From NCBI GenBank assembly GCA_002841335.1, contig PHEY01000002.1, positions 402,325 to 466,324 on the forward strand: DNA of 64,000 bases, given 5' to 3'. Positions 7,967 through 16,901 of this stretch are shown piece by piece (positions within the stretch are counted from its first letter, which is position 1; every line of letters begins with the position of its first letter). The notes beneath the pieces are model-generated. The model made no database searches, was not told the DNA's origin, and worked only from the letters and a program-made list of their open reading frames with translations. The position numbers and the translations under genes were made by a program. The DNA comes from Actinobacteria bacterium HGW-Actinobacteria-2. Lineage in GTDB: Bacteria; Actinomycetota; Actinomycetes; Propionibacteriales; Propionibacteriaceae.

Positions 7967-9424
7967 ATGAGCGCTCTGGATCTGGCGCGGTGGCAATTCG
8001 CGATCACCTCGCTGTATCACTTCGTCTTCGTCCCGCTGACGATCGGCCTGGCGCCGTTGGTCGCGGTGATGCAAACCCTCTGGCTACGCACCGGCGCCGA
8101 TCACTGGCGCCGGCTGACCGACTTCTTCGGCAAGATCTTCCTGCTGAACTTCGCCATCGGCGTGGTCACCGGCATCGTGCAGGAGTTCCAGTTCGGCATG
8201 AACTGGAGCGCCTACTCGATCTTCGTCGGCGACATCTTCGGCGCCCCGCTGGCGATGGAGGCGATGATCGCCTTCTTCATCGAATCGGTGTTCATCGGGG
8301 TGTGGATGTTCGGCCGCAAGCTGCTCTCACCCCAGCTGCACCTGGCCTCGATCTGGCTGGTCGCGGTGGCGGTCAACCTCAGCGCCTGGTTCATCCTGGC
8401 CGCCAACTCCTTCATGCAGCACCCGGTCGGCACGCACGTGAACCCGACCAATGGGCGCGCCGAGCTCGACTCCGTCTGGACGATGCTCACCTCGCCCACC
8501 GCGCTGGTCACCCTGGGTCACACCATGGCTGCCGCCCTGCTCACCGCTGGCCTGTTGGTCGCCGGGGTGGGCGGCTGGTGGCTGTCGAAGCTATTGCGTG
8601 CACAACGCAGCGCGGACGCTGCCGGGTACCGTCCGGCCGTCCGGCTGGGACTGTGGGTGGCGTTGGCCGCCGCCTGCGTGGTGATCCTGAGCGGTCACGC
8701 CCAAGGCCAGTTGATGGTCGCCGACCAGCCGATGAAGATGGCTGCCGCTGAGGGGCTGTGCCACACCACAACCGGTGCCGGCTTCTCGGTGGCCGCCTTC
8801 GGCAACACCTGCGAGGAACTGGCGTCCACGAAGTTCATCGAGATCCCGGGACTGGCCGCCTTCCTGGCCACCAATGACGCTGGGGCTGCGCTGGCCGGGG
8901 TGAACGATGTCGCCGCCGCACAGGCCGCCGCGTACGGCGCCTACGGGCTCAACGGCTCGGGTTACATCCCGCCGATGGCGGCCACCTACTGGTCGTTCCG
9001 GGTGATGATCGGGTTGGGTCTGTTGGCCCTGATCTTCGCGGCCCGCGGGCTGTGGTGCACCCGTGCAGGTGCCACCGACGCCCAGCGCATCCGGTTCGGA
9101 CGCATCGCGCCGTGGATGATCCCGGCGCCCTATCTGGCCTCCTTGGCCGGCTGGATGTTCACCGAGTTCGGACGGGCACCGTGGATCGTGGTGCCGAACA
9201 CCTCCGCCGATGTCGCCGTTCGAATGCTGATCGAGAAGGCGGTCTCCCCCTTCGTCGACAGCTTCGCCCTGGCCGCCAGCCTGGTGCTGTTCACCGCGGT
9301 CTACGGCGTCCTGGCCGCCATCTGGTTCCGGCTGGTGCGGCGCGCGGTCCTCGGTGGCGCCGGCGACCCCGACGCCGTGGAGGCCGAGACCAACGAACCC
9401 GACCACCTCGTCTTCGCGTACTGA
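7967..9424 (+). CDS. cydA: Cytochrome bd ubiquinol/menaquinol oxidase subunit I
   Basis: CydA is the heme-bearing subunit of the bd-type terminal oxidase, which oxidises quinol and reduces oxygen with high affinity in the cytoplasmic membrane. The 485-residue protein has the expected helices. It has the N-terminal heme-ligand region (ARWQFAITSLYHFVFVPLTIG), the Q-loop signature QPMKMAAAEGL at about 247-257, and the late GWMFTEFGRAPWIV segment. In most CydA proteins the last motif reads GRQPW; here the Gln is Ala, a small oddity. The short Q-loop is typical of Gram-positive enzymes. ATG 7967 is preceded by a GGGAG site. cydB follows after 11 bases, but the cydDC assembly transporter is not adjacent. 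Confidence 0.95.
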   Translation: MSALDLARWQFAITSLYHFVFVPLTIGLAPLVAVMQTLWLRTGADHWRRLTDFFGKIFLLNFAIGVVTGIVQEFQFGMNWSAYSIFVGDIFGAPLAMEAMIAFFIESVFIGVWMFGRKLLSPQLHLASIWLVAVAVNLSAWFILAANSFMQHPVGTHVNPTNGRAELDSVWTMLTSPTALVTLGHTMAAALLTAGLLVAGVGGWWLSKLLRAQRSADAAGYRPAVRLGLWVALAAACVVILSGHAQGQLMVADQPMKMAAAEGLCHTTTGAGFSVAAFGNTCEELASTKFIEIPGLAAFLATNDAGAALAGVNDVAAAQAAAYGAYGLNGSGYIPPMAATYWSFRVMIGLGLLALIFAARGLWCTRAGATDAQRIRFGRIAPWMIPAPYLASLAGWMFTEFGRAPWIVVPNTSADVAVRMLIEKAVSPFVDSFALAASLVLFTAVYGVLAAIWFRLVRRAVLGGAGDPDAVEAETNEPDHLVFAY

Positions 9425-9435
9425 GAGGCACTCAC

Positions 9436-10506
9436 ATGGAACCAACTGCTCTGCAAATCGCCTGGTTCGGCATCATCGGCCTGCTGTGGGCCGGCTACCT
9501 CGTGCTCGAAGGGTTCGACTTCGGCGTGGGCATGCTGCTGCCCTTCCTGGGCCGCAGCGAATCCGACCGGCGCACCATGATCAACGCCATCGGCCCGGTG
9601 TGGGACGGCAATCAGGTCTGGCTGATCTCGGCCGGCGGCATGATGTTCGCCGCCTTCCCGGTGTGGTACGCCTCACTGTTGTCGGTGCTGTATCTGCCCG
9701 TGGTGCTGATCTTGTTGTCCCTGATCGCGCGTGGCGTAGCTTTCGAGTTCCGCGCCAAGACCACCTCGGCCTCGGCGCGGCGCGCCTGGGAATGGGTGAC
9801 CGCCATCGGCTCGTTCCTGGCGCTGGTGTTGTGGGGCGCCGCCTTCGGCAACCTGGTGGCCGGGATCGATGCGCACGCGTTGTTCACCAACGTGGTGATC
9901 ACCAACGGCAAGGCCGACCTGGCCACGTCCACGCTGGTAGCGATGCCGAGCCTGTCGGTGCTGCTCAGCGCGCTGAACCCGTACGCCTTGCTGACCTCGT
10001 TGACCCTGGTGGGATTGTTCGCCACCCACGGCGCGCTGTTCCTGGCGCTGCGCACCACCGGCCAACTCCACGACCGCGCGATGAAGGTGGCGCGCACCCT
10101 GGCTCCGGTGGTCTTGGTGGTTGGTGCCGCCTGGGCGGTCTGGACGCAGGTCTCGCACGGGCCGGCCTGGAGCTGGGCGCTGGTGGCGATCGCCGCCGCC
10201 GCCCTGATCGGCCTGGTGCCGGTCACCCGCGCCGGACGCGACGGGCTGGCTTTCGCGCTCACCAGCGCCGTCGCGGCCGGCGCGGTCGTGCTGATCTTCG
10301 CCTCGGTGTTCCCCAACGTGTTGCCGATCCGGCTGGACGGGGTCGACATCTCGGCAGCGTTCGACACCACCGTCGCACTGGGTTCGTCCTCGGCACCCAC
10401 TCTCACGGTGATGCTGATCGTTGCCTGCATCGCCATGCCCGTGGTGATCGGCTACCAGGCGATGGTCTACCGCACCTTCAGCCGACGCCTAGAGACGGCG
10501 GCCTGA
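9436..10506 (+). CDS. cydB: Cytochrome bd ubiquinol/menaquinol oxidase subunit II
   Basis: CydB is the structural partner of CydA. The 356-residue protein has about nine hydrophobic helices. It has the family N-terminus with LEGFDFGVGMLLPFLGR followed by NAIGPVWDGNQVWLI, in which the acidic and aromatic residues are diagnostic. The ATG at 9436 is taken as start; the frame is open upstream to 9052 only inside cydA. It sits 11 bases after the cydA stop, so the two form an operon. A 14-bp perfect inverted repeat begins 7 bases after its stop codon and probably terminates the transcript, so cydDC is not part of this operon and must be encoded elsewhere if present. Confidence 0.95.
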   Translation: MEPTALQIAWFGIIGLLWAGYLVLEGFDFGVGMLLPFLGRSESDRRTMINAIGPVWDGNQVWLISAGGMMFAAFPVWYASLLSVLYLPVVLILLSLIARGVAFEFRAKTTSASARRAWEWVTAIGSFLALVLWGAAFGNLVAGIDAHALFTNVVITNGKADLATSTLVAMPSLSVLLSALNPYALLTSLTLVGLFATHGALFLALRTTGQLHDRAMKVARTLAPVVLVVGAAWAVWTQVSHGPAWSWALVAIAAAALIGLVPVTRAGRDGLAFALTSAVAAGAVVLIFASVFPNVLPIRLDGVDISAAFDTTVALGSSSAPTLTVMLIVACIAMPVVIGYQAMVYRTFSRRLETAA

Positions 10507-10513
10507 TTAGGCC

Positions 10514-10562
10514 GATCAGCCCCCGAACCGCGCAAACGCTGCCGGAATTTCGGGGGCTGATC
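10514..10562. repeat. Palindrome, copy 2 of a three-copy family, after cydB
   Basis: GATCAGCCCCCGAA (10514-10527) and TTCGGGGGCTGATC (10549-10562) form a perfect 14-bp stem around a 21-base loop. The loop carries CCGCGCAA and GCCGGAAT segments related to the other two palindromes. A TTCGGGGGCC remnant follows at 10568. It probably terminates cydAB. Confidence 0.7.
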
Positions 10563-10672
10563 GACACTTCGGGGGCCTTTCGCGAAGGATTCGCAGCCAC
10601 AGCCGCGGGGCCTGTCGGAAGGGCCCTGGTGTTATGATCACGGCTCTGAGAACCCCAACCGGCGAGGGCGGC

Positions 10673-11998
10673 GTGACACGAATTCTGCTGCGGGCTCATA
10701 AGAGCCATTTCCGTTCCGCGACGGCCGCCGAGTCGATCACCCAGCGGCTGCTCGGCAGCAACGTCGGCAATCTGATGTTCTCCTACGCCTCCGAACGGCT
10801 GCTCTCCACCAGCGATGTCCAGATCGACGTCAGCAAGTTCGAGCGGGTCGACCCGGGCTACATCAACGAGCACTACGACGTCGCCGTCGTGCCGCTGGCG
10901 AACGCGTTCCGCCTGCCGCTGGCCAAGGGCGTGCGCGACATGGCTGAGCTGTTCGAGAAGCTCACCATCCCCGTTGTCATTCTCGGCGTCGGCGCACAAG
11001 GGCCGATCTCCGGGGAGTTCCAGGCCTCAGCGTTGGACGTCGAGGTCGACCGGTTCATGCGAGCGGTACTCAACCGCGCCCCCAGCGTCGGGGTGCGCGG
11101 CGAACTCACCGCCAAATACCTGGCCAACCTCGGCTTCGGGGACGAGCACGTCGAGATCATCGGCTGCCCGTCGATGTTCCAGCGCGGGCTCGAGCTGGAG
11201 ATCGTTCCCAAGGTCGACACCCTGACGAAGTACTCCAACATCTCACTGAGCGTGTCCCCCTACCGCCAGCTGATCGGCCCGATCAGCCTCGATCACGCCC
11301 TTCGCTACCCCAACCTGATGTACACCGCCCAGGACCAACGCACCCTCGGACTGATGCTCACCGGCGCCTACCGCGCGCCCTACACCCCGCCAGCGGACAC
11401 GCCGACGACCCTGGATCACCCACTGATCCGCGACAACCGCGTCCGGTTCTGCCTCGACCCGACGACCTGGATGGACTACCTGTCCACCTTCGATTTCGCC
11501 TTCGGCACGCGCATTCACGGCACCATCGCCGCCCTGATGGCCGGTACTCCGGCCGTCCTGCTGGCCCACGACTCGCGGACGCTCGAACTGGCCGACTACC
11601 ACGCCATCCCCTACCGGATGCTCACCCCGGACGACCACGTCGACGCCGTGGAACTGTACGAGCAGGCGGACTGGAAGCCGATGCTCACCGGCCACGCCGA
11701 GCGCTGGGGCCGGATGCAGGCGTTCCTGGCCAAGCACCAACTCCGGCACGTGTTCGAGCCCGGCCAGTCACCAGACGCTTTCGACGCCAAGATCGCCGCG
11801 GTGGACTTCGCCCCACCGGTGCAGATGGGCATGCGGCACGATCTGAAGACCTTCTACGAGTTGCAGCGCTCTGTGCCCGCGCTCGCCCGCGAGATGCGCG
11901 AGGTCGAGGCCAAGCTCTCCACCACGAAGGCCAAGAACCGCAGCAAGCTGCGCCGCGTGGCCAGCCGCGTCAAGGCAAAGCTGATGCCAGCGCGCTGA
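10673..11998 (+). CDS. Polysaccharide pyruvyl transferase family protein
   Basis: This 441-residue cytoplasmic protein belongs to the CsaB/WcaK pyruvyl transferase family, which adds ketal-linked pyruvate to cell-surface sugars. The signature is the C-terminal FGTRIHGTIAALMAGTPAVL block at about 280-300, with an N-terminal Rossmann-like half (VVILGVGAQGPISGEF near 102-117). The last 40 residues are a basic coiled coil. I choose GTG 10673, which follows GGCGAGGGCGG. The ATG at 10634 overlaps a good -10 hexamer (TATGAT, 10633-10638), so it would lie upstream of the transcription start. The gene is isolated between two palindromes. A role in modifying a wall polymer fits the teichoic acid genes nearby but is inference. 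Confidence 0.85.
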   Translation: MTRILLRAHKSHFRSATAAESITQRLLGSNVGNLMFSYASERLLSTSDVQIDVSKFERVDPGYINEHYDVAVVPLANAFRLPLAKGVRDMAELFEKLTIPVVILGVGAQGPISGEFQASALDVEVDRFMRAVLNRAPSVGVRGELTAKYLANLGFGDEHVEIIGCPSMFQRGLELEIVPKVDTLTKYSNISLSVSPYRQLIGPISLDHALRYPNLMYTAQDQRTLGLMLTGAYRAPYTPPADTPTTLDHPLIRDNRVRFCLDPTTWMDYLSTFDFAFGTRIHGTIAALMAGTPAVLLAHDSRTLELADYHAIPYRMLTPDDHVDAVELYEQADWKPMLTGHAERWGRMQAFLAKHQLRHVFEPGQSPDAFDAKIAAVDFAPPVQMGMRHDLKTFYELQRSVPALAREMREVEAKLSTTKAKNRSKLRRVASRVKAKLMPAR

Positions 11999-12026
11999 GC
12001 CGCGTCCTCACCCCTCCACCCTAAAG

Positions 12027-12084
12027 GCCCCCGAATTGAGCAGCCGCTACCGGAATTTCGGTAGCGGCTGCTCAATTCGGGGGC
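12027..12084. terminator. 26-bp perfect palindrome between convergent genes (family copy 3)
   Basis: A 26-base arm starting GCCCCCGAATTGAGCAGCCG (12027-12052) is perfectly complementary to 12059-12084, with a 6-base loop (gaattt). It lies between the convergent pyruvyl transferase gene and argS. It is flanked by short pyrimidine runs on the plus side and by CCTTTAGG on the minus side. It is well placed as a bidirectional terminator and shares its arms with the palindromes at 7795 and 10514. Confidence 0.7.
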
Positions 12085-12121
12085 TTCTGGTTGTCAGGGG
12101 CACCGGGGCGAGGTGCGGAGG

Positions 12122-13765
12122 CTACATGCGCTCGGGGGCCTCGATACCGAGGAGGTCCAGGCCGGTGGCCAGCACCTTCTTGGTGGCCGCGCACAGTGCC
12201 AGGCGGGACGTGCGCACCTCGCCCTCGCTCTTCAGCACCGGGCACTGTTCGTAGAAGACGCTCAAGGCGGTGGCCAACTCGTAGAGGTAGCCGCAGAGCC
12301 GGTGGGGCTGCAGGGTGTCGCCCACGGCGGCCACGATCTCGCCGAAGCGGCTCAACAACAACGCCACCTGGTGCTCGGCAGGCTCGGCCAACACACTGAT
12401 CTGGTCGTAGCCGATTCCCTCGGCCTCGGCCTTGCGCAGGATCTGGTTCACCCGGGCGTGCGCGTACTGCAGGTACGGCCCGGTGTCGCCAGTGGTGGCC
12501 ACCATCCGTTCGGCGTCGAAGGTGTAGTCCTTCTGCAATCCGCTGGACAGGTCGGCGTACTTGATCGCGGCCAGCGCGATTGACGGCGCGGCCTCCTGCT
12601 CAGCGGCATCCAGCAGCGAGTTCAGGGTGACCGCGGTGCCCTCACGGGTGGAGAACTTCTTCCCGTCCGCGCCGAGCACCTGGCCGAAACCGACGAACTC
12701 TGCGCTCACCGCGTCCGGCAGGTAGCCGGCCATCCGGGCCACGGTGAAGACCTGCTTGAAGTGGAACTCCTGCGGGGTGCCCACCACATAGATGGCCCGG
12801 TCAACGTGCAGCGTGCCCACCCGGTAGCGGATCGCGGCCAGATCGGTGCAGGTGTAGCCATAGCCACCGGCGGCATTGCGGATGATCGCCGGGGTCTCGG
12901 AGTTCTCGGTGAACACCACCAGCGCACCACCGTCGATCACCGCGATGCCCCGGTCTTCCAGGTCGGCGGCCACCACCGGCAGGTCGGCGTTGTAGATCGA
13001 CTCGCCGGCCAGGTCGGCGTTGGTGAGTAGCACGTTCATCCGCTGGTAGGTGGCGTTGAAGCCGGCCAGCGAGACGTCGATCAGCTGCTGCCAGATCCGC
13101 CGGGTCTCGGCGTCACCGGCCTGCAGCTTCACCACCCGCTCGCGGGCCCGATCGGCGAACTCCTCGGACTCCTTCAGGTGGGTATTGGCCCGCTGATACA
13201 GCGCCTCGGCGCCGGGCAGGTCGAGAGTGGACGCGTCCAGGCCTTCGTCGAGGATCTCCTCGACCAGCATGCCGAACTGTCGTCCCCAGTCGCCGATGTG
13301 GTTCTGCGGAATGACGGTGTGACCCTGAGCACGCAGGACGCGGGTGAAGCAGTCGCCGATGATGGTCGAACGCAGGTGCCCGACGTGCATCTGCTTGGCC
13401 ACGTTCGGCGAGGAGTAGTCGACCACCACAGTGCGCGGCTGTTCGGCCAGCGCGATGCCTGTACGGACGTCGCCCAGCACCTCGTTGGCCACCTGGGCCA
13501 GCACGTCGGCCTTGATCCGAAGGTTGATGAAACCCGGACCGGCGATCTCCAACGGCTCGCAGACGTCGTCCAGCTCGATCTTGGCCACCAGATCGGCAGC
13601 GACCTCACGCGGCGGACGTCCCTCAGCATTGGCCAGGCGCAGCGCGACATTGGTCTGGTAGTGGCCGAACTGGGGACGGGTGGCGGGCCGCAACTCCGGA
13701 TCGACTCCGGCGGCGTTGGCGACGCGTTCACTCAGCAAGGAGGGCAAGGACAGCACGGCGCCCAT
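12122..13765 (-). CDS. argS: Arginyl-tRNA synthetase
   Basis: ArgS charges tRNA-Arg in the cytoplasm. The 547-residue class I synthetase has an N-terminal Add1-type domain, then the nucleotide-binding motif SSPNVAKQMHVGHLRSTIIGD, which carries the HIGH variant HVGH at about 135-138. The KMSKS-like loop is replaced by KKFSTREG near 367, as common in ArgS. The C-terminal DALR anticodon domain ends in ALCAATKKVLATGLDLLGIEAPERM, the usual ArgS terminus. The start has GGGAG unusually close to ATG 13765. It is convergent with the pyruvyl transferase gene, and the EEP-family gene upstream ends 22 bases away, so argS may be read from that operon or from its own promoter inside it. Confidence 0.95.
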   Translation of the reverse strand: MGAVLSLPSLLSERVANAAGVDPELRPATRPQFGHYQTNVALRLANAEGRPPREVAADLVAKIELDDVCEPLEIAGPGFINLRIKADVLAQVANEVLGDVRTGIALAEQPRTVVVDYSSPNVAKQMHVGHLRSTIIGDCFTRVLRAQGHTVIPQNHIGDWGRQFGMLVEEILDEGLDASTLDLPGAEALYQRANTHLKESEEFADRARERVVKLQAGDAETRRIWQQLIDVSLAGFNATYQRMNVLLTNADLAGESIYNADLPVVAADLEDRGIAVIDGGALVVFTENSETPAIIRNAAGGYGYTCTDLAAIRYRVGTLHVDRAIYVVGTPQEFHFKQVFTVARMAGYLPDAVSAEFVGFGQVLGADGKKFSTREGTAVTLNSLLDAAEQEAAPSIALAAIKYADLSSGLQKDYTFDAERMVATTGDTGPYLQYAHARVNQILRKAEAEGIGYDQISVLAEPAEHQVALLLSRFGEIVAAVGDTLQPHRLCGYLYELATALSVFYEQCPVLKSEGEVRTSRLALCAATKKVLATGLDLLGIEAPERM

Positions 13766-13787
13766 TCTCCCACGCCGCCCAGCCCGC

Positions 13788-15095
13788 TCAGGACGCTGGG
13801 ATCAGCACGGTGGCACGAATCATGTTGTGATCCGACGGAGGTGGTCCGACGAATCGTCCGGCGGCGTTGAGGTTGACCACGGTTTCGTAGACCAGAGTGG
13901 TCACCGACTTCGACACCCACACGTAGTCGACATTGGAGCCGTTCACCCAGCCGTGCGACTTCGGCGCCGACTTGTAGTGGTTGCTGGTGTCGTACTGGGT
14001 GTGGATCCGCAGTTCGGTGCTGGCGCCGACCGGCGAGCGCGACCGATCCGGGTTGCCGATCGGGTCGACCAGTCCGGCTGACCGGTACACCTGGTAAGGC
14101 CCGTTGTTGGGGCAGGCGAACTTGTGAGAGTTCATATCCCCGGTGAGCACCACGGGCAGGTTACGGGAGTGCGCTCGGATCACCGCAACCACTTGGGACG
14201 CCTGGCTCTTGCGGATCTTGTACGCCTTGTTGGCCGACCCCGAACACGTGCCCGACGACTTGACTGCCCCGCCAGGCTCTTGAATCAAGTGGGTGTTCAC
14301 GAAGAAGAAGGACCGTCCGCTGGACAGCTGGGTGAAGATCGCCCAGGTCGCGAAGCGCTTGGGGTTGCTGCTGCCGGACAGTCGGGCCGTTCCCTGCTGG
14401 GTCACAGTGAGAGTGTCGGAGTTGTAGATGATCCTGGTGCCAGCGGTATTGGTCGCGTTCGTCGCACGCCACGAGGGGCCCAGCTGGTTGAGCACGTCGC
14501 GATACTGCGCGACACCGGAAGAAGTCTTCTTGGCCTCAGCCTCCTGCAGGCCCACCAGGTCCAGATGCTCGCCGCGGATGGTCTGGGCGACGAGCTTGCG
14601 CCGCACCTTCCATGACTTCACCCCGCCGGTCGTCTTCAGATTGTGGATGTTGAAGGTGGCCACCCGCAGCCGGGACGCGTCGGGGTCATCGGGCAGTTCG
14701 GTGCGTGTGTGCACCACCGGCGACCAGTCGCTGGCTGCCTTGCCGGAGGCGGTCACCACTCGTACCCGCAGGTAGTAGCGAGTGTTCGGCCACAACCCGC
14801 CGATGGTGGTGGCCGGCACATTCACGATCCGGCTGACGGCTTCGCCGGTGCGTCCGTTGACCCAGCGCACCTGGTAACGCACCGCAGTCCCCCGCGATTG
14901 CCACGTGGCCACCACGGTGTCCGCACCACCGGCCGAAGGGGAGGCGTCCAGCCCGACAGGACTGGCGTAGGGGTAGGCGGGGCGCAGCGGCGCTGTCGGC
15001 TCTGCGATCGCGAGCGGCGCCGGCACCAGCAACGCGGCAAGCACAACCGCGATCAGCAGCGGCCAGCGCTGCTCGCGTCCGAACCCAGGCCGCAC
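13788..15095 (-). CDS. Secreted FN3-endonuclease/exonuclease/phosphatase family protein (paralog 1)
   Basis: The 435-residue protein has a signal peptide (basic start, LLIAVVLAALLVPAPLAIA) and one fibronectin type III domain at about 45-135. A C-terminal EEP (DNase I-like) domain spans about 145-435. Catalytic signatures of the EEP fold are visible: GLQEAE near 180, TGDMNSHK near 318 and PSDHNMIRA near the C-terminus, plus NVDYVWV. It should therefore be an active exported metal-dependent phosphodiesterase or phosphatase. Substrate cannot be read from sequence: DNA, a phospholipid head group and a polyol-phosphate polymer are all possible. The GTG at 15095 has GGGGAGGGG upstream. It is the last of three tandem paralogs on the minus strand. 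Confidence 0.85.
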   Translation of the reverse strand: MRPGFGREQRWPLLIAVVLAALLVPAPLAIAEPTAPLRPAYPYASPVGLDASPSAGGADTVVATWQSRGTAVRYQVRWVNGRTGEAVSRIVNVPATTIGGLWPNTRYYLRVRVVTASGKAASDWSPVVHTRTELPDDPDASRLRVATFNIHNLKTTGGVKSWKVRRKLVAQTIRGEHLDLVGLQEAEAKKTSSGVAQYRDVLNQLGPSWRATNATNTAGTRIIYNSDTLTVTQQGTARLSGSSNPKRFATWAIFTQLSSGRSFFFVNTHLIQEPGGAVKSSGTCSGSANKAYKIRKSQASQVVAVIRAHSRNLPVVLTGDMNSHKFACPNNGPYQVYRSAGLVDPIGNPDRSRSPVGASTELRIHTQYDTSNHYKSAPKSHGWVNGSNVDYVWVSKSVTTLVYETVVNLNAAGRFVGPPPSDHNMIRATVLIPAS

Positions 15096-15193
15096 CCGAA
15101 CCCCTCCCCGTGTCGAGCGCAGTTCCCCCGATGGCGCCGACGCGGATCAGTGTAGGAGCCGGGCAGCAGCCACCACACCTGGGACGCCCACGA

Positions 15194-16780
15194 TCAGGAC
15201 GGCGGAATCAGGATCTGTGCGCGCACCAGGTTGTGGTCGGACGGATGACGTCCGATGTACTTCAAGGTGGCGTCGTTGATCTTCACCACGATCTCGTAGG
15301 TGAGGGTGGTGACCGACGGCGAAACGAACACGTAGTCGACGTGATGACCGTTGACGATGTTGTGGCGAATCGGCTTGCGGGAGTAGTGGTTGGAGGTGTC
15401 CCATTCGCTGTGAATGCGCACCTCGGTGGTCGGGCGCACCGGCCGCTTGGAGCGGTCCGGGTTGCCTAGCGGATCGATCAACCCGCGGCTGACGTAGGTG
15501 CGGTAGGGCGCATTGGTGGGGCATTGCACCTTGTGGGAGTTCATGTCACCGACCAGCACCAGAGGCCGGCCCGCCGCGTTGGCCTGGATCTCATCCATGA
15601 CCAGCGCGGCCTGGGTCACGCGCATCTTGTAGCGCTTACTCTGCTTCGCGGAGCACTTCTTGGTGGCGACGGGATGGGTCTCGGGCACCAGGTGGGTGTT
15701 CGCGAAGATGAAGTGCCGACCGTTCGAGTTCTGGACGAACTCCGCCCAGACCACGTAGCGATTCACGTCGCCGCGGATGGACGGGAGCTGCCGCATCCCG
15801 GTACGAGCCAGGCTCACCGTGGCAGCGTTGTAGATGATCCGGGTGCCGGCCGTCGTGCCGGCCTCGACCGCCTGATAGCTGCCACCTCTCGCGGCCAGCA
15901 GGTTGATCAGACTGCCGTACTGGCTGACGCCGTCGCGCAGGTGGAAATCAGCTTCCTGCAGCCCGACCACGTCGAGGTGCCGGCTGGCGATCGCGTCGGC
16001 GACCAGCGGGCCACGGACGCCCCACGAGCCACCCTTCGAGCGTTGCCAGTTACGGATGTTGAAGCTGCCCACCTCCAGCGGCGCTGCGCCGGGGTCGGCG
16101 GGCACCTGCGGCGTCGCGGTCACCGCACCGGACCAGCCGCTGGTCACCGACCCACGAGCGGTCAGACTGCGCACCCGGAAGTAATACGGCTGGCCGGTGG
16201 TCAAACCACCGATCACGGTGGACGCCACCGTAGTGGTGACTATTGCCGCTGCGGAGAAGTCAGGGTTGGCCGAGTACTGCACCTGGTAGTGCCGTCCGGC
16301 AGTGGTGAACAGCCAGTTGACCGCGACGGTGTCCGCCGAACGAGCCGACGCCCGGGCCCACAGCCCGATGGGGGCCGCTGTGGCCATGGTCTTGAAAGTG
16401 AGCCGCGGCGAGGCCGCCGCAGCCACCGACCCGATCGCCGCGAGGGGCTGCACCACCACGTAGTACTTGGTGACGGCCTTCAGCCCCTTCAGGGTTACCC
16501 GCGAGGTCGCCACTGTCACCGAACGAGCACTCCGGAAGTTGGCGTGGGTGGAGTAGCGCACCCGGTAGCCGCTCGCCCCGGACACGTCAGCCCAGTCGAG
16601 GGTCAGGGAGGTTCGACTTGCCGACACCAGCCGTGGCGATACCACTGCGGCCGCCGCCACCTCGCGGGGAAGCACTGGTGCGGACGCCGCCGGCGCGGGC
16701 AAGGCACTCAGCGTCAGGGCCGGTGCCAGCAGCACAGCGACAGCCAATGAGCGGAGGGATCTGGGACCCATTGCACGCAT
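15194..16780 (-). CDS. Secreted FN3-endonuclease/exonuclease/phosphatase family protein (paralog 2)
   Basis: The 528-residue protein has a signal peptide (residues 1-32, ending in LPAPAASA), two fibronectin type III domains (about 45-130 and 135-225) and a C-terminal EEP domain. GLQEAD near 271, VGDMNSHK near 412, HVDYVFV and PSDHNLVRA near 516 give the expected metal and phosphate ligands. It is clearly homologous to the genes on either side and differs in FN3 number, so the cluster arose by tandem duplication. ATG 16780 has GAGAGG 8 bases upstream. About 100 bases separate it from paralog 1 and 121 from paralog 3, so each may have its own expression signals. Confidence 0.85.
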   Translation of the reverse strand: MRAMGPRSLRSLAVAVLLAPALTLSALPAPAASAPVLPREVAAAAVVSPRLVSASRTSLTLDWADVSGASGYRVRYSTHANFRSARSVTVATSRVTLKGLKAVTKYYVVVQPLAAIGSVAAAASPRLTFKTMATAAPIGLWARASARSADTVAVNWLFTTAGRHYQVQYSANPDFSAAAIVTTTVASTVIGGLTTGQPYYFRVRSLTARGSVTSGWSGAVTATPQVPADPGAAPLEVGSFNIRNWQRSKGGSWGVRGPLVADAIASRHLDVVGLQEADFHLRDGVSQYGSLINLLAARGGSYQAVEAGTTAGTRIIYNAATVSLARTGMRQLPSIRGDVNRYVVWAEFVQNSNGRHFIFANTHLVPETHPVATKKCSAKQSKRYKMRVTQAALVMDEIQANAAGRPLVLVGDMNSHKVQCPTNAPYRTYVSRGLIDPLGNPDRSKRPVRPTTEVRIHSEWDTSNHYSRKPIRHNIVNGHHVDYVFVSPSVTTLTYEIVVKINDATLKYIGRHPSDHNLVRAQILIPPS

Positions 16781-16901
16781 GAACGCCGCCTCTCAGCAGA
16801 CTCGACCGCCCCCCGCAAGCCGAAGATGAAATATTCCTGGGAAACTCTACGGCATTTCTCAGGAAACGCCAGAGGGTGTCTGGCACCGCAGTCGCGTCCG
16901 A

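Noticed and set aside
10634..10672. ATG at 10634 as start of the pyruvyl transferase
   Set aside because: It lies inside a -10-like hexamer TATGAT, and the GTG at 10673 has a better ribosome binding site and fits family N-termini.
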